Part shown: piece by piece, positions 6,355 through 6,386 of the stretch
Position numbering within the stretch: the first letter of the stretch is position 1
How the letters are laid out: each line of letters starts with the position of its first letter
Source: Verrucomicrobiales bacterium
Lineage (GTDB): Bacteria; Verrucomicrobiota; Verrucomicrobiia; Verrucomicrobiales; Verrucomicrobiaceae
Assembly: GCA_003453085.1 (NCBI GenBank)
Contig: DMMK01000377.1
Location: 1-6,386 of the forward strand
DNA length: 6,386 bases
Reading direction: 5' to 3'
The notes under the pieces: model-generated
Seen by the model: only the letters and a program-made list of their open reading frames with translations
Database searches by the model: none
What the model was told of the DNA's origin: nothing
Program-made: the position numbers and the translations under genes

Positions 6355-6386
6355 CAGTTTGTGGTCAACCGTCCAGTGGCCACCGC
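6070..6386 (+). repeat. GEVED domain repeat 9, partial and interrupted by TAG
   Basis: DFGDWSGIGDASNG, LKLGALVDAE, ATGDDVTGVDDEDGV and AFLNAWVDFNNNGVLTDAG run up to residue 2074, then TAG. Past the stop the same frame reads Q-F-V-V-N-R-P-V-A-T. This corresponds to Q-I-V-N-N-L-T-V-V-T or Q-I-A-S-N-T-L-V-A-T in other copies. The repeat therefore continues through the stop to the window edge and its C-terminal third lies beyond the window. Confidence 0.85.
6352..6354 (+). pseudogene. In-frame TAG replacing the conserved Glu codon of repeat 9
   Basis: The codon is TAG within GGG-TAG-CAG. The matching codons in repeats 1 to 8 are GAA or GAG, always between a Gly codon and CAG (Gln). A single G-to-T change of GAG explains it. 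The sequence after it stays in the same frame and still resembles the repeat for ten codons to the window edge, so no frameshift is involved. It may be a true nonsense mutation (a broken or C-terminally shortened gene), a base-calling error in a repetitive region, or a read-through codon. The window cannot separate these. Confidence 0.8.

Noticed and set aside
3130..6386. Regular spacing of about 490 bases as a CRISPR-like or DNA-level satellite array
   Set aside because: The period is far too long for CRISPR, the copies diverge at synonymous sites, and the whole stretch is one open reading frame with conserved protein motifs.

Overview
The window is almost entirely one giant secreted repeat protein. 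The strand is +, and the frame opens at 130 and stops at 6354 (2074 codons). It is preceded by the last 34 codons of another exported protein, which ends in a PEP-CTERM sorting signal. GC-rich DNA, the PEP-CTERM tail, and a large protein built of GEVED ('GEVEDY') domains, SdrD B-like domains and a putative-Ig (He_PIG) domain point to a Gram-negative environmental bacterium. Verrucomicrobiota (Prosthecobacter/Verrucomicrobium-like) is my best guess, with Planctomycetota and relatives as alternatives. This is inferred from domain content, not from a marker gene.

Layout: 2-106, C-terminus of a PEP-CTERM protein. 107-129, a 23-base gap with a possible ribosome binding site and no visible terminator. 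130-252, signal peptide. 262-1230, GEVED repeats 1 and 2. 1231-3120, a non-repeat cassette: SdrD B-like domain, Cys-containing propeller-like region resembling DUF6923, second SdrD B-like domain, He_PIG domain. 3130-6069, GEVED repeats 3 to 8, each 163 or 164 residues. 6070 to the window edge, the start of GEVED repeat 9.

The main surprise is at 6352-6354. An in-frame TAG sits exactly where the other eight repeats all have the Glu codon (GAG/GAA) of the conserved G-E-Q motif. After the TAG the same frame continues as recognisable repeat sequence (Q-F-V-V-N...) to the window edge. The 'end' of this ORF is therefore most likely a nonsense mutation, sequencing error or recoded codon inside a longer gene, not a natural C-terminus. 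No C-terminal sorting or anchoring signal precedes it.

The two genes are close and co-directional and may be co-transcribed. Both products are exported; the large one is probably an extracellular or surface structural/adhesive protein stabilised by calcium, but no activity can be assigned. I see no RNA gene, mobile element, CRISPR array or enzyme, and no evidence of a new multi-gene system.
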